The notes under the pieces: generated by a model
Told to the model about the DNA's origin: nothing
What the model saw: only the letters and a program-made list of their open reading frames with translations
The model's database searches: none
Part shown: piece by piece, positions 1 through 7,720 of the stretch
Numbering within the stretch: the stretch's first letter is position 1
How the letters are laid out: each line of letters begins with the position of its first letter
Translations under genes and position numbers: made by a program
Origin: Actinomyces bowdenii
GTDB lineage: Bacteria > Actinomycetota > Actinomycetes > Actinomycetales > Actinomycetaceae
Assembly (NCBI RefSeq): GCF_017592395.1
Contig: NZ_JAGFOU010000001.1
Coordinates: 124,001-188,000 of the forward strand
Direction of reading: 5' to 3'
DNA: 64,000 nucleotides

Positions 1-1221
1 ATCGCCGAGCTCGACGGCCTCCTGGAGCACGGCCTGCGCATCCACGCCCTCGGCCAGCGGCTGGGCGCCCTCATCGCTGAGCGCGCGGATCCACCGCTGG
101 AAGGGCCGCTTGACCCGGTCCAGGTTGCTCACCACGGAGCGCAGGTCGGCATCCAGTCGCTCGGCCAGGTCGGCCGCCTTCTGGCAGGAGGGGATGAGGG
201 GCTCCAGGTCGGCCAGCAGGGCCTCGGCCAGGTCGCCGATGGCCTCGGAGGCCTCCTCCGTCTCCACCTCATCGAGCACCGCCGCGGCGAAGATGCCCAC
301 CATGAGCGTGTGCAGGCGCATCATCGAGGAGCGGAAGCGCACCTCGGAGGCGGTCTCGTAGAGGGCCACCAGGGAGGAGTTGAGCTGCTGGAGGACCTCG
401 ACCGCCTGGGCGCTGCGCTCCTTGACGCGCTCGCCGACGGTGGGGACCGAGGACTCCTCATCCGGGCTGGTGACCTCGCCCACGAGGGCGCCCACGCGGG
501 TGGCGCGCTCGATCACCGAGCGCACGCCCGAGGCCCACGAGCCCAGGCCGTTGATGAGGTCCTGGTACTCGCCGAGCTGGTAGACCAGCTCATCGGTGTC
601 GCGCTCGATGGCCGAGACGGCCGACAGGATGGAGGACATGGGGCTGTCGGTCTCGGCGCGGCGGGGGACCCGCACCCCCTCGACCACCAGCAGGGCCAGC
701 TCGCGGGGCAGGGCCGCACGGGCGAAGGAGTACAGGCCGCGGAACTGGATGGCGGCCAGCTCCTGGGCCAGCAGGTCCGCGCCATGCTCGGCGACCTCGC
801 GGCGGCCGTGGCCCTGCTCCGCGTACTCGCGCTCGGCGGCGCGCACCCGCTGGTAGACCTCCTTGACCGGGGTGAACAGGGCGTGGTTGTTGGGCCGCAC
901 GCGCACCGAGAGGTAGCCGTCGGCCAGCGGGGCGACGGTGGCGAAGACCCAGTAGTCCAGCCCGTCCTTCGCCCGGTTGAGGACGTAGACGCAGGCCGGC
1001 CTGCCCTGCGCCAGCTCATCCCACATGAGCTTGAAGGCGCCCGCGGGCATGTCGTCATGGCGGATGATGTTGTGGGGCGCCCCCACCAGCTCCTCAGCGC
1101 TGTAGCGGGACAGGGAGTCGAAGACCCGGTTCGTCCTGCGGATGACACCCTTGGCGTCAGTCGTCGAGAAGAACAGGTCCTCCGCGCCGAAGCGGCGCTC
1201 CTTGCCTTCGACGTATTCCAT
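1..1221 (-). CDS. PAS-domain sensor protein (Aer-like PAS), C-terminus cut by window start
   Basis: The reading frame is open for 407 codons from an ATG at 1221 to the window edge, so the C-terminus is missing. AGGAG lies 4 nt before the start. Residues about 10-110 form a PAS domain of the Aer/redox type: a TTDAKGVI strand, then HNIIRHDDMP, then a VLNRAKDG..YWVFATV..P stretch. That pattern is typical of Aer and of chemoreceptor PAS domains that bind flavin or haem. The remaining ~290 residues are helical and Ala/Glu-rich, without visible transmembrane segments and without the hallmark MCP tip sequence in the part seen. It probably senses an intracellular redox or oxygen signal. The output partner cannot be seen; the two-component pair to its right faces the other way. 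The PAS call is secure, the role is inferred. Confidence 0.75.
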   Translation of the reverse strand, partial: MEYVEGKERRFGAEDLFFSTTDAKGVIRRTNRVFDSLSRYSAEELVGAPHNIIRHDDMPAGAFKLMWDELAQGRPACVYVLNRAKDGLDYWVFATVAPLADGYLSVRVRPNNHALFTPVKEVYQRVRAAEREYAEQGHGRREVAEHGADLLAQELAAIQFRGLYSFARAALPRELALLVVEGVRVPRRAETDSPMSSILSAVSAIERDTDELVYQLGEYQDLINGLGSWASGVRSVIERATRVGALVGEVTSPDEESSVPTVGERVKERSAQAVEVLQQLNSSLVALYETASEVRFRSSMMRLHTLMVGIFAAAVLDEVETEEASEAIGDLAEALLADLEPLIPSCQKAADLAERLDADLRSVVSNLDRVKRPFQRWIRALSDEGAQPLAEGVDAQAVLQEAVELGD

Positions 1222-1628
1222 GACACTCCTGAGATGCGGGTAGGGGATGTGGCGGCGGCCCGATGACCGACGACGGTATCAGCGTGTCGCGTAGCGCAGA
1301 CAGCAATCAGATGGATACTGAGAGGCTACGCCAGGAGAGGCCTGCGGCACATGCGCGGTTCCGGCATCCGGGAGCCCGGCCCTGCGGGACCAGCCCCGAT
1401 ACCACCCACTGCGACCGTCGTCCTCTCCTGCGCCGCCTCTCGCATCCGGCCGAGCGGCCTGTCAGCACTCATCGGGGGTGGTGCCCAGGAGCAAACCCCC
1501 GATCTTGCGACGCAACCGCCCAAGCATGTCACACCGCCACGCGGGGCGGGCCCCCTCGGTGGTTTCAACCTGGTAACACAGCGTCAGCACAGGTCGCCCC
1601 CTGGTCACCTCCAGCCCGCTCATGTTGA
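1222..1628. other. Divergent intergenic region between the PAS gene and the response regulator
   Basis: About 400 bp with no convincing gene on either strand. It must hold the promoters of two divergent genes. The only specific element I can point to is a PhoP-box-like direct repeat at 1576-1593, about 35 bp before the response regulator start. No good -10/-35 pair stands out. Confidence 0.5.
1576..1593 (+). promoter_or_regulatory. PhoP-box-like direct repeat
   Basis: The sequence reads ACACAGC-GTCA-GCACAGG, two 7-mers separated by 4 nt. The M. tuberculosis PhoP box is known as two TCACAGC repeats with a 4-nt spacer, so the halves match 6/7 and 5/7. It lies just upstream of a response regulator whose DNA-binding domain closely resembles PhoP, so autoregulation is plausible. 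This is a match by eye to one consensus. Confidence 0.4.
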
Positions 1629-2384
1629 ATGGGCAACATGACTACTGCCCCAGAGACTCTGACCCGCCCGGACGGCTCCCCCGTCCGCGTCCTCGTCGTC
1701 GACGACGAGCAGATGCTGGCCGATCTCCTGGCCAGTGCACTGCGCTACGAGGGCTGGGAGGTCACCACCGCAGGCACGGGGATCTCCGCGGTCAAGGCCG
1801 CCCAGGAGATCGAGCCGGACGTCATCGTCCTGGACATCATGCTCCCCGACTTCGACGGCCTGGAGGTGATGCGCCGCATCCGCAGCCACAGCCCCACCGT
1901 GCCCGTCCTGTTCCTCACCGCCAAGGACGCCGTCGAGGACCGTGTCGCGGGACTGACCGCCGGAGGAGACGACTACGTGACCAAGCCCTTCTCCCTGGAG
2001 GAGGTCGTGGCCCGCCTGCGCGGCCTGCTGCGGCGCTCGGGCGCCAGTGAGCACAAGCCCGCCTCCCTGCTGGAGGTGGGGGACCTGCGCATGGACGAGG
2101 ACTCCCACGAGGTCTGGCGCGGCCAGGACGAGATCCGCCTGACCGCCACCGAGTTCGAGCTGCTGCGCTACCTCATGCGCAACCCCCGCCGCGTCCTGTC
2201 CAAGCCCCAGATCCTCGACCGGGTGTGGAACTACGACTTCGGCGGTCAGGCCAACATCGTCGAGCTCTACATCTCCTACCTGCGCCGCAAGATCGACAAG
2301 GGCCGCGAGCCCATGATCCACACCATGCGCGGCGTCGGCTACGTCCTCAAGCCCGCCCCCGGCGCCGAGACCGCCTCCCACTAG
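1629..2384 (+). CDS. OmpR/PhoB-family response regulator, PhoP-like
   Basis: DNA-binding response regulator of a two-component system. The receiver domain shows the acidic pair VVDDE, the phospho-acceptor Asp in VLDIMLPD (about residue 66-69), the conserved Thr (FLTAKD) and Lys (VTKPFS). The C-terminal winged helix includes LTATEFELLRYL, SKPQILDRVWNYDFGG and YISYLRRKID. The YDFGG stretch and the GGDDYVTKPFSLEEVVARLR junction are very close to mycobacterial PhoP. Length 251 aa is normal. ATG at 1629 or 1638 are both possible; neither has a strong Shine-Dalgarno. The cognate kinase starts 17 nt downstream. Target genes are unknown; the PhoP-box-like repeat upstream suggests autoregulation. Confidence 0.92.
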   Translation: MGNMTTAPETLTRPDGSPVRVLVVDDEQMLADLLASALRYEGWEVTTAGTGISAVKAAQEIEPDVIVLDIMLPDFDGLEVMRRIRSHSPTVPVLFLTAKDAVEDRVAGLTAGGDDYVTKPFSLEEVVARLRGLLRRSGASEHKPASLLEVGDLRMDEDSHEVWRGQDEIRLTATEFELLRYLMRNPRRVLSKPQILDRVWNYDFGGQANIVELYISYLRRKIDKGREPMIHTMRGVGYVLKPAPGAETASH

Positions 2385-2401
2385 CACCCACGGGCCCGGA
2401 C

Positions 2402-4132
2402 ATGGCCGACTCCCACCACCCCGCGCCCGCCCCCTCCCCGGGGCGCGGCTCCCGCCCCCGCAGCCTGCGCACCCGCCTGGTCGTGGGGGTGCTGGGCCTC
2501 GTCCTCATCACCGCGGCCGTCATGGGCGCCCTATCGACGCTGGCCCTGCGCCACACGCTCATGAACCGTCTCGACCAGCAGCTCATCGCGGCCTCCGAGC
2601 GCGCCGCGAATCGGCGGCACGGCGTCGAGCAGACCGGCGCGGACCCCCAGGCCGGGCCGCAGTCATCCACGCAGGGCGCGCAGGACCCGCAGGCGGAGCA
2701 CGAGGAGCAGGCCCCGCCCCCCGACTCCGCCAAGGACCAGGACGGCCCGCAGGACGGCGACGGCACGCTGACCAAGGAGGCCAAGGTGCCGCCGGGCCTG
2801 GACGCAGCCGGCCAATCCACCGGGACCCTGACGGTCATCGTCTCCGGGGAGCCCCAGGACTCCGGCGCCGCGCCCTCGATCCAGGCCGCCTACATCGACA
2901 CCCAGGGCCACTACACGGCCCTGGGCGAGCGCCACAGCCGGGTGCTGCTGGAGCTGACCGCCGATGGCAGGCCCGAGACGGTGCGCCTCGACTCCCTGGG
3001 CGATTACCGGGCCATGGCCTCCCGGGACCCGCGCAGTGGCGACACCGTCATCATCGGCCTGTCCATGGAGGGGGACAACGCCCTGATCCGCAGCCAACTG
3101 CTCATCGAGACGGTCGTCGCCCTGGCGGGCGCCGTCGTCATCGCCCTGGCGGGGCGGGCCATGGTGCGCTCCTCCCTGGCCCCTCTGGAGCGGGTGGCCC
3201 GCACCGCCCGGCGCGTGGCCTCCCAGCCGCTGGAGCGCGGGGAGGTCTCCATCGAGGAGCGCGTGCCCGTGGAGGACCTGGCCTCCTCCACGGAGGTCGG
3301 ACAGGTGGGGGGCGCCCTCAACACCCTGCTGGGGCATGTGGAGGGCGCTCTCGCGGCGCGTCAGCGCTCCGAGACCCAGGTGCGCCAGTTCGTCGCCGAT
3401 GCCTCTCACGAGCTGCGCACGCCCCTGGCCTCCATCCGCGGCTACACCGAGCTCATCCAGCGCGAGGGCGCACACACGGCGCTGCCGCCACAGGCCACCC
3501 ACGCCCTGGAGCGCGTCCACTCCGAGTCCCTGCGCATGACCGCGCTGGTCGAGGACCTGCTGCTCCTGGCCCGCCTGGACGCGGGTCGCGAGCTGCGCCG
3601 CGAGGAGGTCGACCTGGTGGGCCTGGTCGTCGACACGGTGGCCGACGCCCGGGCGGCCGGGCCCGAGCACCACTGGGAGCTCGGCCTGGAGGTCCTGGAG
3701 CCCCCGGCGGGTCATGCGGGCGGTGATGGCCTGGAGGCCCCTGAGGAGGAGTTCGTCCCCGAGCCGGCCCTGGTCATCGGCGATGAGGCGCGCCTGCACC
3801 AAGTACTGGTCAACCTGCTGGCCAATGCGCGCGTGCACACGCCCGCGGGCAGCCGGGTGGTCACCACGGTCTCGCGCCGCGGCCCCATGCTGCTGGTGAG
3901 GATCGCCGACGACGGGCCGGGCATCGACCCGGCGGTGCGCGACCGGCTCTTCGAGCGCTTCGCCCGCGCCGACTCCTCCCGGGAGCGCCGCACCGGCTCC
4001 ACCGGGCTGGGGATGTCCATCGCCCTGGCCATCGTGCAGTCCCACGGCGGGAGCCTGACCGTGGAGTCGAGCACGGGGATCGACCACGGCACCGCCTTCA
4101 CCATCGCCCTGCCCGCGGCCAGCCCAGACTGA
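2402..4132 (+). CDS. Membrane sensor histidine kinase, partner of the PhoP-like regulator
   Basis: 576 aa with ATG at 2402, 17 nt after the regulator stop. Residues ~22-48 form the first membrane helix, followed by an external sensor domain with a Gln/Glu/Pro-rich linker. A second helix (LLIETVVALAGAVVIALAG) leads to a HAMP domain. HisKA contains VADASHELRTPLASIRGY, with the phospho-accepting His at residue 336. The HATPase_c domain shows the N box (VNLLANARVHTP), G1 (DDGPGID), the F box and G2 (GSTGLGMSIA). All catalytic motifs are intact, so autophosphorylation and transfer to the upstream regulator are expected. The extracellular ligand cannot be deduced. Confidence 0.92.
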   Translation: MADSHHPAPAPSPGRGSRPRSLRTRLVVGVLGLVLITAAVMGALSTLALRHTLMNRLDQQLIAASERAANRRHGVEQTGADPQAGPQSSTQGAQDPQAEHEEQAPPPDSAKDQDGPQDGDGTLTKEAKVPPGLDAAGQSTGTLTVIVSGEPQDSGAAPSIQAAYIDTQGHYTALGERHSRVLLELTADGRPETVRLDSLGDYRAMASRDPRSGDTVIIGLSMEGDNALIRSQLLIETVVALAGAVVIALAGRAMVRSSLAPLERVARTARRVASQPLERGEVSIEERVPVEDLASSTEVGQVGGALNTLLGHVEGALAARQRSETQVRQFVADASHELRTPLASIRGYTELIQREGAHTALPPQATHALERVHSESLRMTALVEDLLLLARLDAGRELRREEVDLVGLVVDTVADARAAGPEHHWELGLEVLEPPAGHAGGDGLEAPEEEFVPEPALVIGDEARLHQVLVNLLANARVHTPAGSRVVTTVSRRGPMLLVRIADDGPGIDPAVRDRLFERFARADSSRERRTGSTGLGMSIALAIVQSHGGSLTVESSTGIDHGTAFTIALPAASPD

Positions 4133-4238
4133 CCCTGGACGGGATCCGCCGGCCCGGATGCGCCCAGAGGTCCCGGAGGCCCATCACCGGGCCCGACGCC
4201 GCCCGCCCCGGTGGCCCGACGGCACTGGTGGCAGGCCC

Positions 4239-5198
4239 CTACCGCGCGACCTGCTCCCGACCGGTCTCCCAGATCGTCAGGGAGACCAGGGCGGACAGGG
4301 CCAGGCAGGTCAGACCCGCCGTCGCCATGGCCCCCGTGGCGTAGGCGGCGAAGTAGTCCCAGCGGTAGAGCCCCTCGCTGGCCTCCTGGCACACCCGCAT
4401 CCCGGCAATGGCGGCGCCCGCGCAGCCGAGCCCCCCGGCCAGGGCCAGGAGCCGGTTCCAGGCCTGCTGGCGGCGCAGTCGGCCACGCGCCGCAGCCGAC
4501 CGCGGGGCGGGCCCGGCGCCGTCGTCCCTGCGCGGCCTGAGCGCCCGGGCGCGCGGGTCGGCGTCGTCGGCCCAGGCCCCCGCGGCCACGGCGATGGCGC
4601 CCCAGGCCACGGGCAGCAGGATCGCCGCCAGGACATCCGAGGGGCGATGCCACTGCATGACCAGCGTGGAGTAGCCCATGGCCGCCGTCCCCAGGGCGCC
4701 GAGCCACGCGGCGGCGGCCCGCCACCGCGGCCCGGCCAGCAGCACCAGCGCCACGGCCGCCGAGGCCGCCATGGTCGTGTGCCCCGAGGGCAGGGTGTTG
4801 GCATTGTCGAAGCGCTCGGTGATGCCGTAGTCCGGCCGCCACAGGATCCAGTGCTTGACCAGCTGGGTGCTGATATTGGCCCCGACCACGGCGACAACCG
4901 CCCACAGGGCCCGCCGGTGGCTTCGGCGCAGCAGGCCGATGATGAGGATGACCACCACCAGGGTCACCGCGGCGGGCATGGACACGACACTCAGCAGGGG
5001 CCGGGCGTGCGGCGAGACGTAGTGCGCCCCGATCTGGGAGCCCTCCAGCGCGGCCGCATCCAGGTACTGGCCGCTGTAGGTGAGCACGAACACGGCCCAC
5101 AGGGCGACGACCCCCGCCAGGCAGGCCAGGGCCAGCAGAATGGCGAGCCGCCACCTGCGCCTGGGGGCGCCTGAGCGCGAGGAGATCATCACCGCCAC
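4239..5198 (-). CDS. PAP2-superfamily membrane phosphatase
   Basis: Integral membrane phosphatase, probably acting on lipid phosphates (phosphatidic acid or undecaprenyl-pyrophosphate type). The three signature motifs are present: KHWILWRP (K115..RP121-122), PSGHT (137-141) and a third motif with catalytic His184 and Asp188 in QWHRPSD. Five or six hydrophobic helices surround them. After a cytoplasmic Arg/Asp-rich loop the C-terminus adds two further helices. The longest frame starts at GTG 5198; ATG at 5189 is an alternative and neither has a clear ribosome site. It converges with the kinase gene. Substrate is inferred only from the family. Confidence 0.88.
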   Translation of the reverse strand: MAVMISSRSGAPRRRWRLAILLALACLAGVVALWAVFVLTYSGQYLDAAALEGSQIGAHYVSPHARPLLSVVSMPAAVTLVVVILIIGLLRRSHRRALWAVVAVVGANISTQLVKHWILWRPDYGITERFDNANTLPSGHTTMAASAAVALVLLAGPRWRAAAAWLGALGTAAMGYSTLVMQWHRPSDVLAAILLPVAWGAIAVAAGAWADDADPRARALRPRRDDGAGPAPRSAAARGRLRRQQAWNRLLALAGGLGCAGAAIAGMRVCQEASEGLYRWDYFAAYATGAMATAGLTCLALSALVSLTIWETGREQVAR

Positions 5199-5308
5199 AT
5201 GCTAGGGGCACCGGGGGCCGATCGGGCAGGTGCCCGGCCGCGATTCCCGGTGGTCCGCGTCTCGGAATCCGGCCCCGCATCCGGGCCCGGCCGGCCGCCG
5301 CCCTCCCG

Positions 5309-5403
5309 CTGCACATCTTCGGCACCGGGTGCGGAGGTCAGGCTCACCCGAGCCGCATGATCCCGCGCCCCTGGCTCATCCGGGGCCTCTGAAGATGCGC
5401 GAC
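5309..5403 (-). repeat. 95-bp imperfect palindromic repeat, copy A
   Basis: The ends are near-inverted: CTGCACATCTTC at 5309-5320 and GAAGATGCGCGAC at 5391-5403, enclosing 70 bp. A second element at 31906-32000 has the same ends, the same 70-bp interior length and total length. Compared in the direction of the upstream gene, both also share a central GCGGGATNNTGCGG. This copy lies 6 bp after the methyltransferase stop. It looks like a REP or MITE-type palindromic repeat; a terminator role is possible but there is no T-run. Confidence 0.6.
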
Positions 5404-5409
5404 GGCCGC

Positions 5410-7026
5410 TCAGCGCAGGGTCAGGAAGCCCTTGCGGGCCAGGTCCCGCACGGCCTCGACCATCTCGGCCCGGACCTGGAGGGCCCCGTCACGGTCGAGG
5501 CCGCCCAGGGAGGCGACGGCCGCGGCGATCTGGGCCACGCTCAGCTCGCCGTCGGCCACGCCCGCGAGCGCGGCGGTCACGGTGCTCGCCCGGACCGCGC
5601 GGCCCAGCGCCCCGCCCTGGCGCAGGATGATGGCGGCGGGCTCGCTGCTGCCCGGCAGGTGGTGGCGCTCCTCGGTGACATCGGCGGACAGGACCGGGGC
5701 GAGGCCGGCCACGGCGTCGTCGTCGAGGCCGGCCAGGCGGTCCTGGAGGGCCAGGACCCGGGCGAGGTGGGGCCCCAGGGGCCCCTGCCCGCTGGTGGCG
5801 ACCTCCTCCAGGACGCGCCAGGGGGCGCGGCCCCCGTCGGCGGGCCGGGACAGGATGAGGTAGCCGAAGCCCACGGCCTCGATGCCCCGCTCCTCGAAGT
5901 CCCCGATCCAGGCCCCCAGGGCGGCCTCGAAGGCGCCGAGGTCGCGCTCGGGGGCCAGGCCGCCGTCGCGCAGCCACATGGTGGCGTACTCCACCGGGTC
6001 CTGGGCCTCCCGCTCCACGACCCAGGCATCGAGATCCCGGGGCAGCCAGGAGGCGACCTCATCGCGCCAGTCGCGCCTGCGCCGGTGCTCCCAGTTGCCC
6101 AGGGCCACCACCGTGCCGCCGGGCTCCAGGTGGTCGCCGATGCGGGCCATGAGGCCGGGCAGGACCGGGCCGCCGGCGTCGCGGTACTCCATGAGCGGCA
6201 GGCCGGCCCGCCGCACCGCCGGTGGGGTCAGGACGAAGGGCGGGTTGGTGGCGATGAGGTCGAAGCGCCGCTGATCCAGGGGATCGAGGAGGGAGCCCTC
6301 CAGCAGCTCGACGCGCTCCTGCTCCCCGGCCAGGGCGGTGTTGAAGGCGGTGAAGGCCAGAGCCCTTTGGGACACGTCGGTGGCGGTGACGCGCCCGGCG
6401 TGGCGCAGCAGGTAGAGGGTCTGGATGCCGCAGCCGCAGCCCAGGTCCAGGGCGGTGCGCACGGGGGTGCGGGGGGTCAGGGCCGCCAGGGTCAGGCCCG
6501 CGCCGCCGATGCCCAGCACATGGTCGGGGGCCAGGGCCCGGCCGGTGACCAGCTCTCCCAGATCGGAGGCCACCCACCACCGCACGGTACCGGCATCATC
6601 GTCGGCCTCGTGGGGGCGCAGGTCCACCTGGGCCCGGACCCGGCCGTCCTGGTCGGGGGGCGAGACCAGGCCGATGGCGGTGGCGCCGCGGGCGCGGGTG
6701 CGGGGCAGGACGGCGTCGAGCTCGGCGGCGGCCACGGGCTGGCCGAGCATGAACAGCGCGGTGAGGATCGCCGTCGGGGAGGGCGCGGCGCCCGCCTGGC
6801 GGTCCTCCTCCAGGGCGGCGCGCACGGCACGCAGGGCGGGCAGGCGCAGCTCGCGGCGCAGGGCCCCCTGGGCGGTGGGCCCCAGGAGGTGGGCGACGGC
6901 GTCCACGCCCCAGCCGGTGGCCTCCAGATCCTTGCGCAGCGCGGCCGCCTGCTCGGCGGTGGCGATGGGCGGCGGGGGTGGAGTGCGCGCGGCGGAGGGG
7001 GCGGCAGGGTCCTCACTCATGCTCAT
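5410..7026 (-). CDS. Class I SAM-dependent methyltransferase (HemK/PrmC-like core)
   Basis: 538 aa from ATG 7026 (a second ATG at 7020 follows; GGGGGT lies upstream). An N-terminal helical domain (~1-170) precedes the Rossmann methyltransferase core: motif I DLGCGCGIQTLYL at about residue 190, and NPPF at ~258-261, the amino-methylating signature seen in glutamine or adenine N-methyltransferases. The C-terminal ~200 residues are another helical/winged domain. This N-domain, NPPF methyltransferase and C-domain layout is recognised in actinobacterial proteins of unknown substrate. The gene starts 25 nt after a very long hairpin that may influence its expression. The methyltransferase activity is secure, the substrate is not. 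Confidence 0.85.
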   Translation of the reverse strand: MSMSEDPAAPSAARTPPPPPIATAEQAAALRKDLEATGWGVDAVAHLLGPTAQGALRRELRLPALRAVRAALEEDRQAGAAPSPTAILTALFMLGQPVAAAELDAVLPRTRARGATAIGLVSPPDQDGRVRAQVDLRPHEADDDAGTVRWWVASDLGELVTGRALAPDHVLGIGGAGLTLAALTPRTPVRTALDLGCGCGIQTLYLLRHAGRVTATDVSQRALAFTAFNTALAGEQERVELLEGSLLDPLDQRRFDLIATNPPFVLTPPAVRRAGLPLMEYRDAGGPVLPGLMARIGDHLEPGGTVVALGNWEHRRRRDWRDEVASWLPRDLDAWVVEREAQDPVEYATMWLRDGGLAPERDLGAFEAALGAWIGDFEERGIEAVGFGYLILSRPADGGRAPWRVLEEVATSGQGPLGPHLARVLALQDRLAGLDDDAVAGLAPVLSADVTEERHHLPGSSEPAAIILRQGGALGRAVRASTVTAALAGVADGELSVAQIAAAVASLGGLDRDGALQVRAEMVEAVRDLARKGFLTLR

Positions 7027-7050
7027 GACGCTACCCCCGCCCCCACAATC

Positions 7051-7118
7051 TTCGACGATTTGCATGAGATCGTACTTCTCCGGGCCTGGAGAAGTACGAT
7101 CTCATGCAAATTGTCGAA
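7051..7118. repeat. 31-bp near-perfect inverted repeat (hairpin) between two co-oriented genes
   Basis: Arms 7051-7081 and 7088-7118 pair over 31 bp with a single G-T wobble around a 6-nt loop (GGGCCT). The inner 23 bp (7059-7081 with 7088-7110) are perfect. The arms are markedly less GC-rich than the surroundings. It sits between the PH-domain gene and the methyltransferase gene, both on the minus strand, 25 nt before the latter's start codon. No U-run follows on either strand, so it is not a standard intrinsic terminator. It may be a mobile palindromic unit or an RNA processing site. Confidence 0.85.
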
Positions 7119-7131
7119 AGTCGGGATTGGG

Positions 7132-7644
7132 TTAACTGCGGGGGTCGGCGTCGATGGCGCCCTGGGGGTCGTTGAACAGGAGGTTGGAGATCTCCACCTG
7201 CACCATCTCCACCTGCGGGACGTCCTCCAGCAGCAGCGGATCATCGGAGGAGGTCTGGAGGGACAGGGTGCCGCAGCCGAAGAGGCGGTCGCCCAGGCTC
7301 TTGTCCTGCTGGACATCCGAGATGCGGCTCAGCGGGAGGTCGTGGCCGCTGCGCGACAGGATCCCGGAGCGGGTGATCACCCGCTTGGTGGTGATGGTGT
7401 AGGTCGTGCTCCACCAGGCCAACCAGGGCAGGATGAAGACCGGGATGCTCACCACGAGCGCCACGATCCAGATCGCCGGCACGCCCCAGGGGCCCCAGTT
7501 GTCGGGGATGAGGAACGAGGCTGCGGCCGCGGCCACCACGATGAGGATCTGCGCGAAGATGCGCCACAGGATGATCTTGATATGGGTGCGGGTATGGCGC
7601 ACCACGATCTCGTCTCGACTGAGCATGTCCCTCGGTGCAGGCAT
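7132..7644 (-). CDS. Bacterial PH-domain membrane protein (DUF304/YdbS-like)
   Basis: 170 aa from ATG 7644. Two hydrophobic helices (IILWRIFAQILIVVAAAAAS and AIWIVALVVSIPVFILPWL) are followed by a bacterial PH-like domain: STTYTITTKRVITRSGILSR, then LPLSRISDVQQ, and a strand FGCGTLSLQTS. This is the standard layout of the YdbS/YdbT family, small membrane-anchored proteins of unclear function. The final strands (VEISNLLFNDPQ) complete the domain. It may share a transcript with the methyltransferase 106 nt downstream, with the long hairpin between them. No partner gene of the YdbT type is adjacent. Confidence 0.85.
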   Translation of the reverse strand: MPAPRDMLSRDEIVVRHTRTHIKIILWRIFAQILIVVAAAAASFLIPDNWGPWGVPAIWIVALVVSIPVFILPWLAWWSTTYTITTKRVITRSGILSRSGHDLPLSRISDVQQDKSLGDRLFGCGTLSLQTSSDDPLLLEDVPQVEMVQVEISNLLFNDPQGAIDADPRS

Positions 7645-7684
7645 GCCCCCATGATGCCAGATGCTCCCGGAGGGCTGACCAGCG

Positions 7685-7706
7685 GCGCGGGGGCCGGTCC
7701 CCGCGC
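7685..7706 (-). terminator. GC-rich hairpin after the Tad motor genes
   Basis: GCGCGGGG at 7685-7692 pairs perfectly with CCCCGCGC at 7699-7706 around a 6-nt loop. It lies 15 bp past the stop codon of the fused tadB-tadC gene. No T-run is present, as is common in high-GC genomes, so termination is inferred from position and stem. Confidence 0.5.
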
Positions 7707-7720
7707 ATCGCCACCGGGGC

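Noticed and set aside
2663-4087. Minus-strand open frame of 474 codons across the histidine kinase
   Set aside because: Shadow of the kinase, whose catalytic motifs are all on the plus strand; no recognisable domain on the minus strand.
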